A stretch of DNA of 64,000 nt, from NCBI GenBank assembly GCA_964036045.1, contig OZ038379.1, positions 20,546,476 through 20,610,475 on the forward strand, read 5' to 3'. Of the stretch, positions 22,270-33,129 are shown piece after piece. The DNA comes from Eutreptiella sp. 'Long Island Sound 2002'. Its lineage: Eukaryota; Euglenozoa; Euglenophyceae; Eutreptiales; Eutreptiaceae. Under the pieces are notes generated by a model. That model had not been told where the DNA came from, ran no database searches, and saw only the letters and a list, made by a program, of their open reading frames with translations. The stretch's first letter is position 1. Each line of letters starts with the position of its first letter. The position numbers and the translations under genes are program-made.

Positions 22270-22559
22270 ATTGCGTCGAACAACACGCGCGGGAGGCAAA
22301 GGCTATATATGGCAAAATTTCACATGTCCAATTGTTTTTGGAGTCTGCGCTTGCCTAGGTCGTGGGTTGGGGAGTTGAGTGTGTGTGTGTGGGCGATGCC
22401 CAGTATGTTTGGCAATCCCTGCCATTTGGCTGGAAATACTCGCCCTACCGTGTCAGAAGTTGGTGTACAGTGTGGTCAGGACGTCGGTGTGGTGGCCGCC
22501 TATACTGTTTTTTGTCTACCTCAGCCCGGGGAATAATGGGGGGGGGGGGCGGGGGCCAA

Positions 22560-22660
22560 ACCCAATTTACGTTGTAAATTACATAAATTTTTGTAAATTT
22601 CTCAAAAAGTGGCGCAAATTTCTGTAAATTTCTGTAAATTCGGTGTAAATTGAGGAACCC
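22560..22660. repeat. TGTAAATT-rich short repeat
   Basis: TTGTAAATT and CTGTAAATT recur about six times in an AT-rich stretch following a poly(G) run at 22,539. Confidence 0.6.
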
Positions 22661-22790
22661 AAGTGCTTTGCATGTTATTAGTTGGATATTTAGATATGTA
22701 GGAGGTCTAGAATTGTGAGTATTGAACATGAACTTTGTAAATTCTTCTTTGATGTGTCAACCTTTTTAGAGATTTAGCTACCTTCATCAA

Positions 22791-23207
22791 ACCGTGCATG
22801 CTTTGAGTGCCAGATTCCGCAAGACGAGGCGCTATACAAATGTCGTTCGTTGCGTGCCAGAGATCCAACCGTTGAGAGTCAGCCCGGCTTCAGTGTGGTG
22901 GATGCAAGGGCGGACACCGGTGGTTAGATACCGTCCATGCTTTGAGCGCCAGATTCCGCAAGACGAGGCGCGATACAAATGTTGTTTGTTGCGTGCCGGA
23001 GATCCCACCCTCGAGAGCTAGCCGGGCTCGAGTGTGGTGCGTGCAAGGGCGGAGGCCGCTAGTTACACACCGTCCATGCTTTGAGCACGAGATTCCGCAA
23101 CACGAGGCGCTATACAATTGTTGTTTGTTGCGGGCTGGCGATCCCACCCTCGAGAGCTAGCCCCGCTCGAGTCTGGTGGGTGCAAGGACGGACGCCGGTG
23201 CTTACAT
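22791..23207. repeat. Tandem repeat, 139 bp x 3
   Basis: Units begin ACCGT(G/C)CATGCTTTGAG at 22,791, 22,930 and 23,069, a period of 139 bp. Each contains CAGATTCCGCAAGACGAGGC-type text and ends with a TGCAAGGGCGGA segment. The copies differ by several substitutions. Confidence 0.85.
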
Positions 23208-23227
23208 AGTGCATCTTACCCCCATCG

Positions 23228-23520
23228 AGCTGCAGTGCTTTGCATGTTATAAGATTTACACATATAGCAATTGCCTTGGTTGCGGTGAAGCTTGTACATT
23301 GCTGGTTGTCATGGCACCCTTTGTCGTGTGATGTGGGTGCGCAAGCAGCCGGGTCGCAAGAATTTCCGTGTTAATTAACGACCCCGAGTACTTTGCATGT
23401 TATAAGATTTACACAGTTAGCAATTGGCTTGCTAGTAGTGCAGCTTGCAGATTGTTGTTTGTTGTGGCAATTTTTGTCGTGTGATGTGGGTGCGCAAGCA
23501 AGAAACCGAGGGCAAATGGC
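23228..23520. repeat. Two diverged copies of a roughly 160-bp unit
   Basis: GTGCTTTGCATGTTATAAGA at about 23,232 and GTACTTTGCATGTTATAAGA at about 23,388 each lead into an AGCAATTG motif, then TTTGTCGTGTGATGTGGGTG. A third start (CTTTGCATGTTATTAG) is at 22,663, before the 139-bp array. Confidence 0.7.
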
Positions 23521-24041
23521 AAAAATTCGCTACACCCGCGGCCGCCATCCGCCACATCAAGGCCGAAGTTGCGCCCTCGACTGTGCAGCAAGTGCAGATC
23601 GAGCGCGCCGCAAAGAAATTAAAGCCCCCCCTAGAGACCTATGTTAAACCCAATGTGTTTAATATTTGGGTCAAAAATTAATGCCGTAACCCAAAGTTGA
23701 CCCTTTTGGGGCGGGGTGAGGGGTTTTGGACGGGGAAACTCTACCCCCACATGGTGCCTTCCGGGATCGGGTGTCATTGGGGGTTGGGGGGGGATCTCAC
23801 CTACTTGGATGGAAAAAAATATTAAAGGGGTCCTCGGTTTTATTTTTGACCTTAATTTTTCGTTTAATATTTGAAATATTGAAATTTAATGAGTCGCCGG
23901 CGTTAATATTAACCTGCAATAAATTAATACATTGCCGCAAATATTAACCTCCCCTACAAATGCACAACAACAAGCCAAACATACTAGGGGGCATGCATAA
24001 TTCTTGTGCCTTACTAAAGTGGGTGTCCCCCCCTTTTTTCT

Positions 24042-24043
24042 GC

Positions 24044-24074
<31 letters not shown>

Positions 24075-24075
24075 A
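24042..24075. repeat. (CA)n microsatellite
   Basis: A CA dinucleotide tract. A shorter one lies at 24,424-24,444. Confidence 0.9.
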
Positions 24076-24659
24076 ATAGAACCCTCGCCACCCCAACCCC
24101 TTCCACCCCTCCTAGCACATGTGCTGCAGCAGCACCCGTGGGTTTTTCACCCCTGTGTCCGCCAACAGCACAGCGGCACCAGTGGGTTCTTCGTCCCCCG
24201 CGTCCGTCAACAGCACATCGGACTCGCCCAGTGGGGCCTTCACGCAGGGAAGCACGGGATGCGGGACACTGAAGGAGGATGAGCTCCACTCCCTCTTGTT
24301 GCGTGTCATCTCAACCCAGTTCCTGAAGCTCGGCGACAGGGCAACCGAACAACGGAACTTATGGTTTAGTCGCATCATTGTTGGACCTCGCGGTTTGAGC
24401 ATGATTTGAAAGATTTGGGCGTCACACACACACACACACACACAATGGTATTGGCACCCCCACACACCCGTCCCCTCCCACACATATCCCTCGCTCATCC
24501 TTCTTCTTTCCTCCCCGTGCCATTGGGGTTTGGGTTTGGGAAGGTATGCCCCTTTCTTTCTGCAGGTTTTTTGGAGATGTTCCTCAAAACGTTTTTGCAG
24601 GCAAGACCAATCAAAAAAGCTTGGAGGTATGTGTGTCTTGGTGTGTGTGTGTGCGTTTG

Positions 24660-25329
24660 TGCGTGCCCAATCACCCATAGGTAGGCGGGTGTTCGGCCCC
24701 GTGCACCGTGGTTGAGGAGCCCAATGGAAAGTTGGGTCCAGCTTCCACCGGCGCACGGGTAGGCATCCCCATGGAGGAGGAAAGTCAGCGGCCGCTTCCA
24801 ATTGATGGTGTCCACAAGGGGTGGACGCAATTGGATGTAGCGGGCCCACGATTGCAACGGCCAAGAGCGGGCGCTTGTCGGGGGATCCGCCACGGACACG
24901 AGTCGATCTAGCGCAAGCGGCTTGACCAAGTCCTTCCATGTGTCCATGAAGCGGTCACGTGAAGGGATGGCGCGGGGGAATGGGAGGCCCGTCGCAGCGG
25001 TGTACGCGGCCTGGCGGCGGGTCATGAACCCCGACACATGCGGGAGCCGCCCTTGGGGACATTCAAGTCCGTAAGTAACCCGGTCACCCGGTAACCCGAT
25101 CAATCCGGGTGCGGGGAAGAGGACGGAGGCATGCCTCTATTTGTTTGTTGCAGATGAGGGGGAATTGGGCAACCTCGGTGGCCTCGTACCACGGGGCCTT
25201 GGCCAAAGGGGATAAGGCCACCCACTCACCAAGGAGTTGGGAGACCGAAGAGTCCCGCAAACTCTTGGCCCCACTCAAACGCGTGAGCGTCATACTAAGC
25301 TTGAGAAGGGTGTCACGAGAGATGGGCAT
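24660..25329 (-). pseudogene. Broken minus-strand ORF with HGDAYP motif
   Basis: Two minus-strand frames follow each other. One at 25,329-25,084 reads LLKLSMTLTRLSG and SVSQLLGEWVALSPLAKAPW. One from about 25,103 reads VTYGLECPQGRLPHVSGF, PLTFLLHGDAYPCAGGSWTQ and LSIGLLNHGARGRTPAYLW, then runs into a GT-rich tract near 24,660. The text is protein-like but no family was named. The H-G-D motif with a following aromatic/Gly stretch recalls unnamed transposon-like protein families of protists. The role is unknown. Confidence 0.35.
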
Positions 25330-25938
25330 AACAAGAGCTACGCAAGGGAAAAAGGAGGCTGGGAGTAGGGTGAGTGGGGGGACTAGAGAGGGATGTGTGG
25401 GGGTACATAACCACTGATAGGACTATGCAACCCTTGTAGCAACCCGTTGGGCACCCTTTGACCACGCAAACATGTCAATTCGGCATGGTACGAGCACAAG
25501 CAAAGCGGGGCAAATTTGCCAAAATTGGGTTAACGTGTTGATATTTGACAGGTTAATGTTTACACCCTTTCATACATTAAAAATTAGAATTAACCATATT
25601 GGTTTTAACGTAGGTCTCTAGGGCCACAATGGCTTTGAGTTCTCATACACGCCCCCTGCCGTCGCCACGCCACAACAACCCTCACAGTCCCAAGCCGCCT
25701 CCGCTCCCACTGCGACAAAACGGACAAAGTCGGAATCCCAATCCTTCAGCACGGATGTGAGTGACACAAGACGACCGCGCAAGAGGCGAAAATTCAGGAA
25801 AAGCGAAAATTCACGAAAAGGCCGCTAACCACTGTGAAGGGCATAGGGAACCGAACCAGGCTGAGCCAGAATTAGAGCGCAAAAAGAGCCCCGCATCTTG
25901 ACTGCGGTATCTCTGCAGCATTTCATTATTGCAAATGC

Positions 25939-26571
25939 TTGAACGCACAAATCTCGTGTCTTCTCGCACAGGAAGCTGTTGACGTGAGCCCCGCGTTCTG
26001 TCGCGAAACACGGCAGCAACACAAGCCAAGCAGCAGCTGTGTGCGGTCTCATACTCCGTGTTGTGTCGCGGAGGAGCTCGCTGGCGTGATTCCGCCACGA
26101 AAGCCATGGGAGACACAGGAGAGGTGGTGGAAGCCGCAATATCGACACGGCCCATACACACAAGTCAACCTGGCTCCAAAGAAAATCGAGCCCCAGCAAG
26201 CACGACAGCGTCTCAAAGTACAAGCACTAAACCAGTTGGACGCCATAGCGGAAGAGGGGTTGAGGATTATCAACTTGGAGCTGGAAACTATGGCTTGGTC
26301 ACGGAACCAACAAATCTGGCTTCGACTCAATCAACCTCACAGCACAAGGATGGCGATCCTCCACTGTCCAACGGCAGAGGGCCACAGGGCGGTGCCATTC
26401 TCAGTGAATAGGGATGGAGGCTACCTGCACGGGTGGTTGACGGGTCGAGCTGATCTGATAAGGCTATTTCAGACGACACTCTTCAGGCAGGCAAACCTGG
26501 TCACAGAGGACGCTGTACGGCTCCTTTACACATTGCTGAGCACGCCGCCGTGCGAACGGCGGTACGCTTGA
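25939..26571 (+). CDS. Hypothetical ORF, 210 codons
   Basis: The longest clean plus-strand frame in this part. The likely folded region is the second half: APKKIEPQQARQRLKVQAL, LDAIAEEGLRIINLELETMA and LIRLFQTTLFRQANLVTED. No family, signal peptide or membrane segment was seen. A G15 run follows at about 26,590. The true start is uncertain, since the first 60 residues are low in protein-like character. A second overlapping frame (26,058-26,411) is also open, so coding status is unproven. Confidence 0.3.
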   Translation: MNAQISCLLAQEAVDVSPAFCRETRQQHKPSSSCVRSHTPCCVAEELAGVIPPRKPWETQERWWKPQYRHGPYTQVNLAPKKIEPQQARQRLKVQALNQLDAIAEEGLRIINLELETMAWSRNQQIWLRLNQPHSTRMAILHCPTAEGHRAVPFSVNRDGGYLHGWLTGRADLIRLFQTTLFRQANLVTEDAVRLLYTLLSTPPCERRYA

Positions 26572-26784
26572 GTTGTACGGGCAAGCCGAGGGGGGGGGGG
26601 GGGGTAAGATGAGAAAGAGGCACAGGGAGGAGAGGGACAGAGAGAAACCAGTGGGGAGGGCGAAGAGGAAGAGAAACCCCCTCGGGAGGGCGAAGAGTAA
26701 GACAAACTTGGGAGGGTGGAGAGGAAGAAACACACAGAGAGAGAGGCCCGCAGAGCGAGAGGTCATGGAGAGAGAGGCCCGCAG

Positions 26785-27020
26785 AGTGAGAGGTTAGCGA
26801 CTAACCGGCGCCGTGGGAGGGTGGTGGGAGCGAGTTGACCCAGACTCCCAGACAGCCAAAGCACATTCAAAAGCCACCCGGAGTGGCGCATGCGAATCTA
26901 CAGGTAGCACCGCACTGGTGTGCGCTGCAGTGCAGCAAAGCAAAACATTGAACTAAGTGTGGTGATGACCATGCGTCTGTGACACGGGGGCGTGTGCGAG
27001 CCCAGTATCCGCTGCCTCAT
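26785..27020 (+). repeat. Dispersed repeat, copy 2 (first copy at 4.7 kb)
   Basis: Ordered motifs shared with 4,700-4,925 include CTAACCGGC, GGGTGGTGGGAGCGAGTTGAC, GCTGCAGTGCAGCA, GACCATGCGTCTGTGACAC and GCTGCCTCATG. Confidence 0.65.
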
Positions 27021-27137
27021 GGCCCACTACGACGCAATCCATCGGCCGCTGTGTCGAATTTTTGGGTTCGTCGTATTGCAGTAGTTGCCGCGGCAAGCTA
27101 TGTGGGGTGACAAGGTCATGCTCACAATGCAAGCGGG

Positions 27138-28700
27138 GTGTCCATGAGCATTGCTTTGTCACGGTTGGGGGTGAGGGGCACCGTTGGTGTTTTGTGCTGG
27201 GTGTATACTGATGACTTGCCTATGCCTCCCTGCGACTCTGTATGCAAGGCGGAATTGTGGACATCCTCAAAACATGTAGACTTCAGGAGCCACCTGGCCA
27301 GACCGCTTAATTGCTGTGACATTGCTAGCTCCGAAGGGAATGTGGTCCACTTGAAGACAGCTTCTGGTTATGGTGCAGATGCTACTCGTGGTGAGTCCCC
27401 CTTTCTGCTTTGTCTTCTCAATCCCACTACCATTTTAAATGCTACTGTCGTTGGGTTGCCGTGCATACTAGCTATCGCTGAGGTTCCAAAAGGCTGGCCC
27501 ATGGGTCTACCACCTCTTGCTGTGCGACATGTTTCAATGGGGAAACCGTTGATGGTTGCTGGTGAATTGGCTCGTTTTCGCATCATCATGAGTCAGCTGG
27601 CTGAGGAGGGAGTGAATCAAGTGAGTGTCATGGTGTACAACACTAGCAGCCGCAGTCCGAATTTCACTATGATGCAATCAGTGATGATAATTGTCACGTT
27701 GACTCCGATTCCAAGAAAGGTACATTGCACCTTGTAACTTATACCTCAAAAACACGGAAATCTCAGATTCGAGCGAAATTTCGCCACTCCCGTCATTTTG
27801 TCCAATTCGTACTATATGTTTAGTTGGCGATGTAGGTCAGGTTTAGTGAAGGCTTGTTACCCAGTATCCTGTGTCCTGAGGCTCTTTAATGGGTGCTGGA
27901 GGTTCTGAAAGTGTCTATGAATGTGACAAAGTGGGTGCTGGTGGGGTCTCAATCCCCAAATTTGGCTGTTCAGTTGCACATTCGTTTGAAGTCGGAAATT
28001 TCAGTTGTATTTGGTTTCCTCAAAGCTACGGTTGATGAACTACCAAAGGAAACTATTGAGCTCACAACTGGTACTTGAAGAGAGGCTGACTCTCTGGCCC
28101 CGATCTACTGGGAATTTGTGTTGCCGCAACTTGACAAGGGTGTGCGTGTTGACAGGACTGGAATGTCTTATGTACCTGATGAGCCTGATAAACAGGATTG
28201 CATGGATAGTATGCCGGACGTGGATGCCAAGCCCAAGGGAACCCCAAAGCCGAAGGCTTCTAAGCCAAAGCCCAAGAAGGGGGCTGCCAGCAATCCCCGT
28301 GGTGTCGATGCAGGTGGCAGTACCAAACCCCAAGCAACACCTACGAAAAGGGCTCAATCACCCTGTGATGAGGCCCCGGCGGCGCATGGTGATGAGGAAC
28401 AGACACAACAGGAGAGTTAGCAGTTGGTCACGCCACACAAAGGAACTACGAGTCCACCGTTTGAGCCGAAAGAACAGTCACCGTCACCAGAGGGATTCGA
28501 GAACTTTGCGAATTTGGTGAGTGGTGGGACCTCACCAGCACCCCAGCCACAGCAGCAACCTCAGAAAGAAACGCGTTAGGGGAACAAACAACGACGGTGA
28601 TTTGGTGATAACTGTTATGATGAGACATTGGTGACTGCGGAACCACCATCCTTTGAGCAGTTGACTTGAATTTTAGTTTGTGTCTGACTCTGTTTGATTT
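27138..28700 (+). pseudogene. Broken coding block with Lys/Pro-rich tail
   Basis: The first frame (27,138-27,737) reads SPFLLCLLNPTTILNATVVG, LPPLAVRHVSMGKPLMVAGE and QVSVMVYNTSSRSPNFTMMQ. After a gap holding the GCGAAATTTCGC palindrome, a second frame (27,893-28,576) reads VSMNVTKWVLVGSQSPNLAV, then past a TGA at 28,076 SLAPIYWEFVLPQLDKGVRV. It then becomes Lys/Pro-rich (PKGTPKPKASKPKPKKG), with TAG codons at 28,418 and 28,574. The layout of core, K/P tail and downstream AT-rich text resembles the block at 16.2-18.2 kb, though the core sequences do not obviously match. Family unknown. Confidence 0.35.
27773..27784. repeat. GCGAAATTTCGC perfect palindrome, copy 3
   Basis: A perfect 12-bp palindrome in the context GAGCGAAATTTCGCCACTC. 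It lies between the two coding pieces of the 27-28.7 kb block. Confidence 0.7.
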
Positions 28701-28922
28701 GTTATTCAAACTCACCCTTTCTAGGCGATGGCGCATGGAATTGCCTTTTGTAAGCAACATTTGGTAGATTCTGTGATGTATGTTTGTGTATTGATTGATT
28801 ATAGACAGTTCCTTATGGTTCGAATTGTATGTCTATGATGTTATGTATCAATCTGATACTGTGGCAAGCAGCCAATGGACTGACATAATTTTATACCTCC
28901 TTGACCTGCATTTTGCCAAATG

Positions 28923-28934
28923 TGGCGAAATTTC
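28923..28934. repeat. GCGAAATTTCGC perfect palindrome, copy 4
   Basis: A perfect 12-bp palindrome followed by GTCTCATTGC. The extended motif is the inverse of that at 16,006-16,030. Confidence 0.7.
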
Positions 28935-29410
28935 GCGTCTCATTGCACTTCCCTGAAAAGGGGGGTCCATTTCACCATGCATCAGTGTATTGTTACAGTG
29001 TCATCTGTACGCAACGGAAACCCTTTAGTGGAGCATGCAATTTGTCCTTTAGTGTTATTTTTTTGAATTCAGATGCCTGTTTGGGCTGATTTACAAGTGT
29101 GCTCAATTGCGGGCTAAAAGGGCAAAGCGGACAAACTGGGGCATGATTTCAGGCAAAGACCTCACTCGTTGTGCGCTGTGTGCAATTGTGGGGTAATAAT
29201 TCGCCTTTTTTTTTTACCCCGTGACTGGCCTTGATTTCGCCCACCCCCACCCCACCCCCCGGGCAATTAAGGCCTCCTACGTTTTTTTTTGGCGTCTTCG
29301 TTGCGACAATGCACAGCCCCATGTGGGGTCTGTAGTGCTTCATGCAGACACCATCAACTGTCAATGTGACCGTAACAAGTCACACCAGAATTGCCGACAC
29401 CAACTTCTAG

Positions 29411-29565
29411 GCCCTTTTTGGAGGGCTGTGGATTTATTGTGTTCCGCCATTGTGGCTGTTTTCGGAGGGCAGTAGGTTTTTCGTTTTGGGCCATTTTGGC
29501 CATTTTCGGAGGGCAGTGAATTTATTATTTCCGGCCGGTTTGGCCGTTTTTAAAGCGCAGTTGAG
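29411..29565. repeat. Tandem repeat of about 50 bp x 3
   Basis: GGAGGGCTGTGGATTTATT, GGAGGGCAGTAGGTTTTTC and GGAGGGCAGTGAATTTATT recur, each followed by a GGCC(A/G)TTTTGGC-like segment. Confidence 0.65.
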
Positions 29566-29599
29566 CACACATCCAGCCAAAGCGTCACCTGGTCAATAC

Positions 29600-30181
29600 A
29601 TGAACCACCACCACCTTGACAACAATCTATTTTACCGCCACTCCACTGCAGCCACAGTGCATACCCACATTCAACGGCTCCAAAACATGGGCAAGTTATC
29701 TCTGGTGGTAAGCACGTCAATTCTGAGGCACCTGCAAAGGCATTGGGCACAGATTCCCATTGCTCAACATCATCCTATGCCATATTGTCTGGCTTGTTGT
29801 CTGCCGTCAAGAGGCCCTTTGTTGCGAGAAACTTCCACGGGTGACGACTACGATTGTTGTCTAGCAGATCTGCGTGCAATGGGCAGGGAAGAGCGAGACA
29901 TGGAGCGTAGAACAAACCAGTGGACCGTGGATGCCTTCGGTATTGGGGACGGTCATTTCCGGTTAGTGCCGTACAATGTGCTGGGCACACAATGCGACAT
30001 TCAGATGACAAACCGGTCAAGAGCGCGTTACTTTGTTCATAAGATCCTCCCCGACTTGGCGACAAGCAACAAAATTGAACGGTGCAGACACCAAGGAGCC
30101 CACAGACGACAAGACCTCGGTTGGGATCCAAACAACCGAGACTTCCAAGAGTCTAAGACAATTCTTTTGGGGGCAATTTAA
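29600..30181 (+). CDS. Hypothetical ORF, 194 codons
   Basis: An open frame from the ATG at 29,600 (MNHHHLDNNLFYRHSTAA) to a TAA at 30,179. It reads HTHIQRLQNMGKLSLVVSTS, MERRTNQWTVDAFGIGDGHF and YFVHKILPDLATSNKIERC. The same frame is open upstream into the short tandem repeat, so the start is a guess. No family was recognised and coding status is unproven. Confidence 0.3.
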   Translation: MNHHHLDNNLFYRHSTAATVHTHIQRLQNMGKLSLVVSTSILRHLQRHWAQIPIAQHHPMPYCLACCLPSRGPLLRETSTGDDYDCCLADLRAMGREERDMERRTNQWTVDAFGIGDGHFRLVPYNVLGTQCDIQMTNRSRARYFVHKILPDLATSNKIERCRHQGAHRRQDLGWDPNNRDFQESKTILLGAI

Positions 30182-30690
30182 CGATTTTGGTTGAGTCTTT
30201 GCATACCGTGTCCAAGACCGCCAACATCTGGGGCCCACCAGCTCCGCGAGATCGTGTTGGGACACGTTGCAGGCGTAGGGGACGTACGCGGATGGACACT
30301 CCGCGTTGGTGTCCTGTGCGGACCCCCCCTTGCGCTAGCTGGTGCCAATGTTGATTTGAACAGCAGATCCTGGAGAGAGGCCAGCCCATCTCTAGAAGCA
30401 CGCGACCCTAGATTGGTCCCGGGCCCAATCATGGGGCAATGTGCCAATCCCAGTTAATCCGGTTTCGGGTGTGAGGCCCATCAGATCACCGAAACCCGTG
30501 ATTCCCTCGACTTTGGAGAAGACCAGACCAAATTTTTTATGGATACTTGGGATGATGCATGGGGAGATCCGGCCCCTGCCATTTCTGTGGCCTAAGAACC
30601 ACGGCTGGTTGGGCTAGTCCTGCGATGTCCAGCAATGTGGTACAACCCCCCGCTTGCAACATCATTTTTGGGTTCTTTCATTGACCGATT

Positions 30691-31570
30691 GTGGAGATGT
30701 GGAATCCAATCCGGGACCGGACCCAAAAAGGAGGTACACCCGACAGCGCCCAATCCCAGGCATCTCCCGTACCCCATGATTTGTTAATGCTGCTTTCAGT
30801 TACAGGTCTCCAAGCCATTAATACTAAGTGCAAAGGCATATGCGGACACTTCCAGAAGATTAGCAAAGAGGCGGAGGCTGCAGGCCCTAGCGGAAAGAAA
30901 AGGGGTCGTTTTGAAGGATATGATGATGCCCTAGCACAGACGACAGAGGTTTTAGTGGAACTTAACACATTGATAACCAATTTCTAGCACCCCCTCCATG
31001 ACAAGGAGAAGGGCTAGGTTGATGAAATCAACCAGCAACTCAAACAAGTTTAGGACATGATGGACAGGGCTTCAAAGGACGAAATAAGCAAATTGATCAA
31101 ACAAGGACACAAACTCTTTGAACAGCTTGATCTGTTAGTGCACCTCGTCACTCATGGTGTGTCGATGATGCTGTCAATAGACAACAACGGCACCTCGAAG
31201 GACAACGAAACGTCTTCATGTTTCACCTCGTTAACTCCCAGAGGGAACGCAGTGACAAGGAGAGTCAATCCTCAACCCCATCTCTGCTCAGTGGCCTTTC
31301 ACGGCTCGAATGTAGAGGTAGCCAAACCAACCCGGTAGTCTCGGGCTGAGATCACGGCACTTGCTGACGTTGTTCCGGCACTCCAGGACAGTGAGCAGCA
31401 ACAATTTGTGCTACTGGGAAAAGTTTCACACCGCTTTGCAGACATCAACCTTATTGTTGGTAGCAGCACAATCTGTCTCGTGGAAGAGTTTGGCGAACAC
31501 GGCCCCTGCGGAAGTGGCCCAATTCTTTTTGCTTCAGAATTTGACTGCATTGCTTGTGGCGTGAGAAAAT
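30691..31570 (+). pseudogene. Helical ORF interrupted by four TAG codons
   Basis: One frame stays readable for about 290 codons. It is interrupted only by TAG at 30,985, 31,015, 31,051 and 31,336, and ends at a TGA near 31,570. The text is helical and coiled-coil-like: KEKG, then VDEINQQLKQV, then DMMDRASKDEISKLIKQGHK, and later AEITALADVVPALQDSEQQQ. A splice-acceptor-like TTTCAGTTACAG lies at about 30,806, so the N-terminal limit may be an exon edge. Another frame further on (31,587-31,925) is protein-like too. No family was recognised; a structural protein of a mobile element is possible. Confidence 0.35.
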
Positions 31571-32189
31571 GAGCTTCTAGAGCTCTTTGCCACAGTTCCA
31601 TGAGTGGGCCAACAGAATGTCTGCGAAACTCCCATGGGTGCCAGACACCTGTGACCTGTTTAACAGACCAGTCAAGAATACAGCAGGGGCAGACCTTCAG
31701 TTTTTGGTTATTACAACCTCCGTTGGGGGCATGTGTAACAATTTCGAGCCTTCCTTTGTATCCCACTGTCTCTTTATGGAAAGCGCCACTCTCAATCGCA
31801 AGCCGTTTAAAAGCCAGCAAGCAAACCCAACCAACAAGGCCATTCAGTTGGATGAAAAGACACCGCCACATGCAATGAACAAATTTGGGCTGCATGGTCC
31901 CCGTTGTTACTTCCACCACGGTTAGACCAGGCGGAGACCACAAAACGGGCTCTAGCCTATCAACTCCAAGATTTTTTATGCCCCCCTCCATGGGGATAAA
32001 CTCAACAAGTTTGTGGGAAGACCATGCATGAGCATGTAGCAGTCATGTTGCTCAATGAATGTCATGGAAAGAGCCTCAAAGAGGGATACCTCATAACCCA
32101 CTTTTTCGAAAGAAAAGTTTGCTAAATTGCTATGGTTTACCCTCTACCGGGCCCCATCCAAGCGCATTCAGGACCCATAGCTTCGAGGA

Positions 32190-32805
32190 ACAGTGGGCAG
32201 CGGAACCCCTTCAGTACACGACTTCACTACCCGTGGAAAGTGGGCAATGGAACTCCTTTTGTGCACTTCCTCACTACATGTGAGCAGTCGGAAGTGGAAC
32301 TCCTTCTATGCACTACCGCACTACATGTGGGCAGTTGGCCATGCAACTCCGTATGTGCACAGCCTCATTGCCTGTGGGCAGCGGGCAGTTGAACTCCCAT
32401 GCAATGCCTAAGTGCTGGGGAGCAGTGGGCAGTGGATCTCCCTAAGTACACTGCCTCACTGGTGGGAAACAATGGTTGATATCCTTCGGTGCACTGGCTC
32501 GCTGCCAGGGAGCATTTGGTAGCGGGCCTCCTTCATCGCAGTGCCCCTTTGCTGGGGAGTAGTGGGAAATAGGTCTCCTTCTGTACACTACCCTCGCTGC
32601 CGGGGAGCAGTGGGCACACAGCCTTAGTGCTGGGGAGCAGTGGGTAGTTGATCTTCTTCCGTACAGTGCCTCATCGGTGGGCAGCATTGGGCAGTGGATC
32701 TCCTTCAATACACCACCTCACCGCTTGGGAGCCGTGGTAGCAGGTCTCCCTCAACACACTGCCTCACTGCTAGGGAGCAATGGGCAGCGGATCTCCTATA
32801 GTGGG
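32190..32805. repeat. Degenerate tandem repeat of about 62-66 bp, roughly ten units
   Basis: Units share a GTGGGCAGTGGA-like core, then TCTCCTTC or ACTCCTTC, a short variable part and CACTGCCTCACT-like text with GGGGAGCAG. Spacing is irregular and the units are much diverged. It passes directly into another repeat type at 32,800. Confidence 0.75.
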
Positions 32806-33115
32806 GCGTGGCTGTCACCGAGAAGGCGCGGGATCACGGTTCGGGGGCACGAAGTGTCCCGCCGTGCCGGGGGTCACTTCATGGGGTGCGTGTGGGGCGT
32901 GGCTGTCACCCAAATCGTGCCGGGTCACTAGTCGGGGAGACAAAGTGTCCCGCCGTGCCGATGGTCGCTCCCTGTAGGGCTCCCGTGGAGGATGGCTGTC
33001 CCCCCATAAGACGCGGGATCACGGGCTTGGGGGCAAAGTGTCATGTCGTGCCGGTGATCGATGCTTGTAGGGCACCTGCGGATGGCTGTCCCCCATAAGA
33101 CGGGGGACCCGGTTG
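32806..33115. repeat. Tandem repeat of about 85-100 bp, three to four units
   Basis: GGCGTGGCTGTCACC or GGATGGCTGTCCCCC starts units at about 32,806, 32,897, 32,989 and 33,071. Each is followed by a CGGGATCACGG-like segment and GTGTCCCGCCGTGCCG. Confidence 0.75.
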
Positions 33116-33129
33116 TGGAGTGTGGCCCT

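Larger units (their letters stand above)
18640..22340 (+). mobile_element. Decayed tyrosine-recombinase element (Crypton- or DIRS-like)
   Basis: A run of broken plus-strand frames surrounds a recognisable tyrosine recombinase at 20.6-21.6 kb. No reverse transcriptase or RNase H motif was found, so a Crypton-like layout fits better than DIRS, but loss of those domains cannot be excluded. Neither terminus was located; the limits are the ends of plausible coding text. The block lies between the 16.2 kb unknown ORF and the 139-bp tandem repeats. Confidence 0.5.

Noticed and set aside
9805-31338. Full reassignment of TAG to an amino acid
   Set aside because: The intact LINE has no internal TAG in about 2,400 codons, and the broken frames also hold TGA, TAA and frameshifts. 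Decay explains most cases; kept as a tentative finding only.
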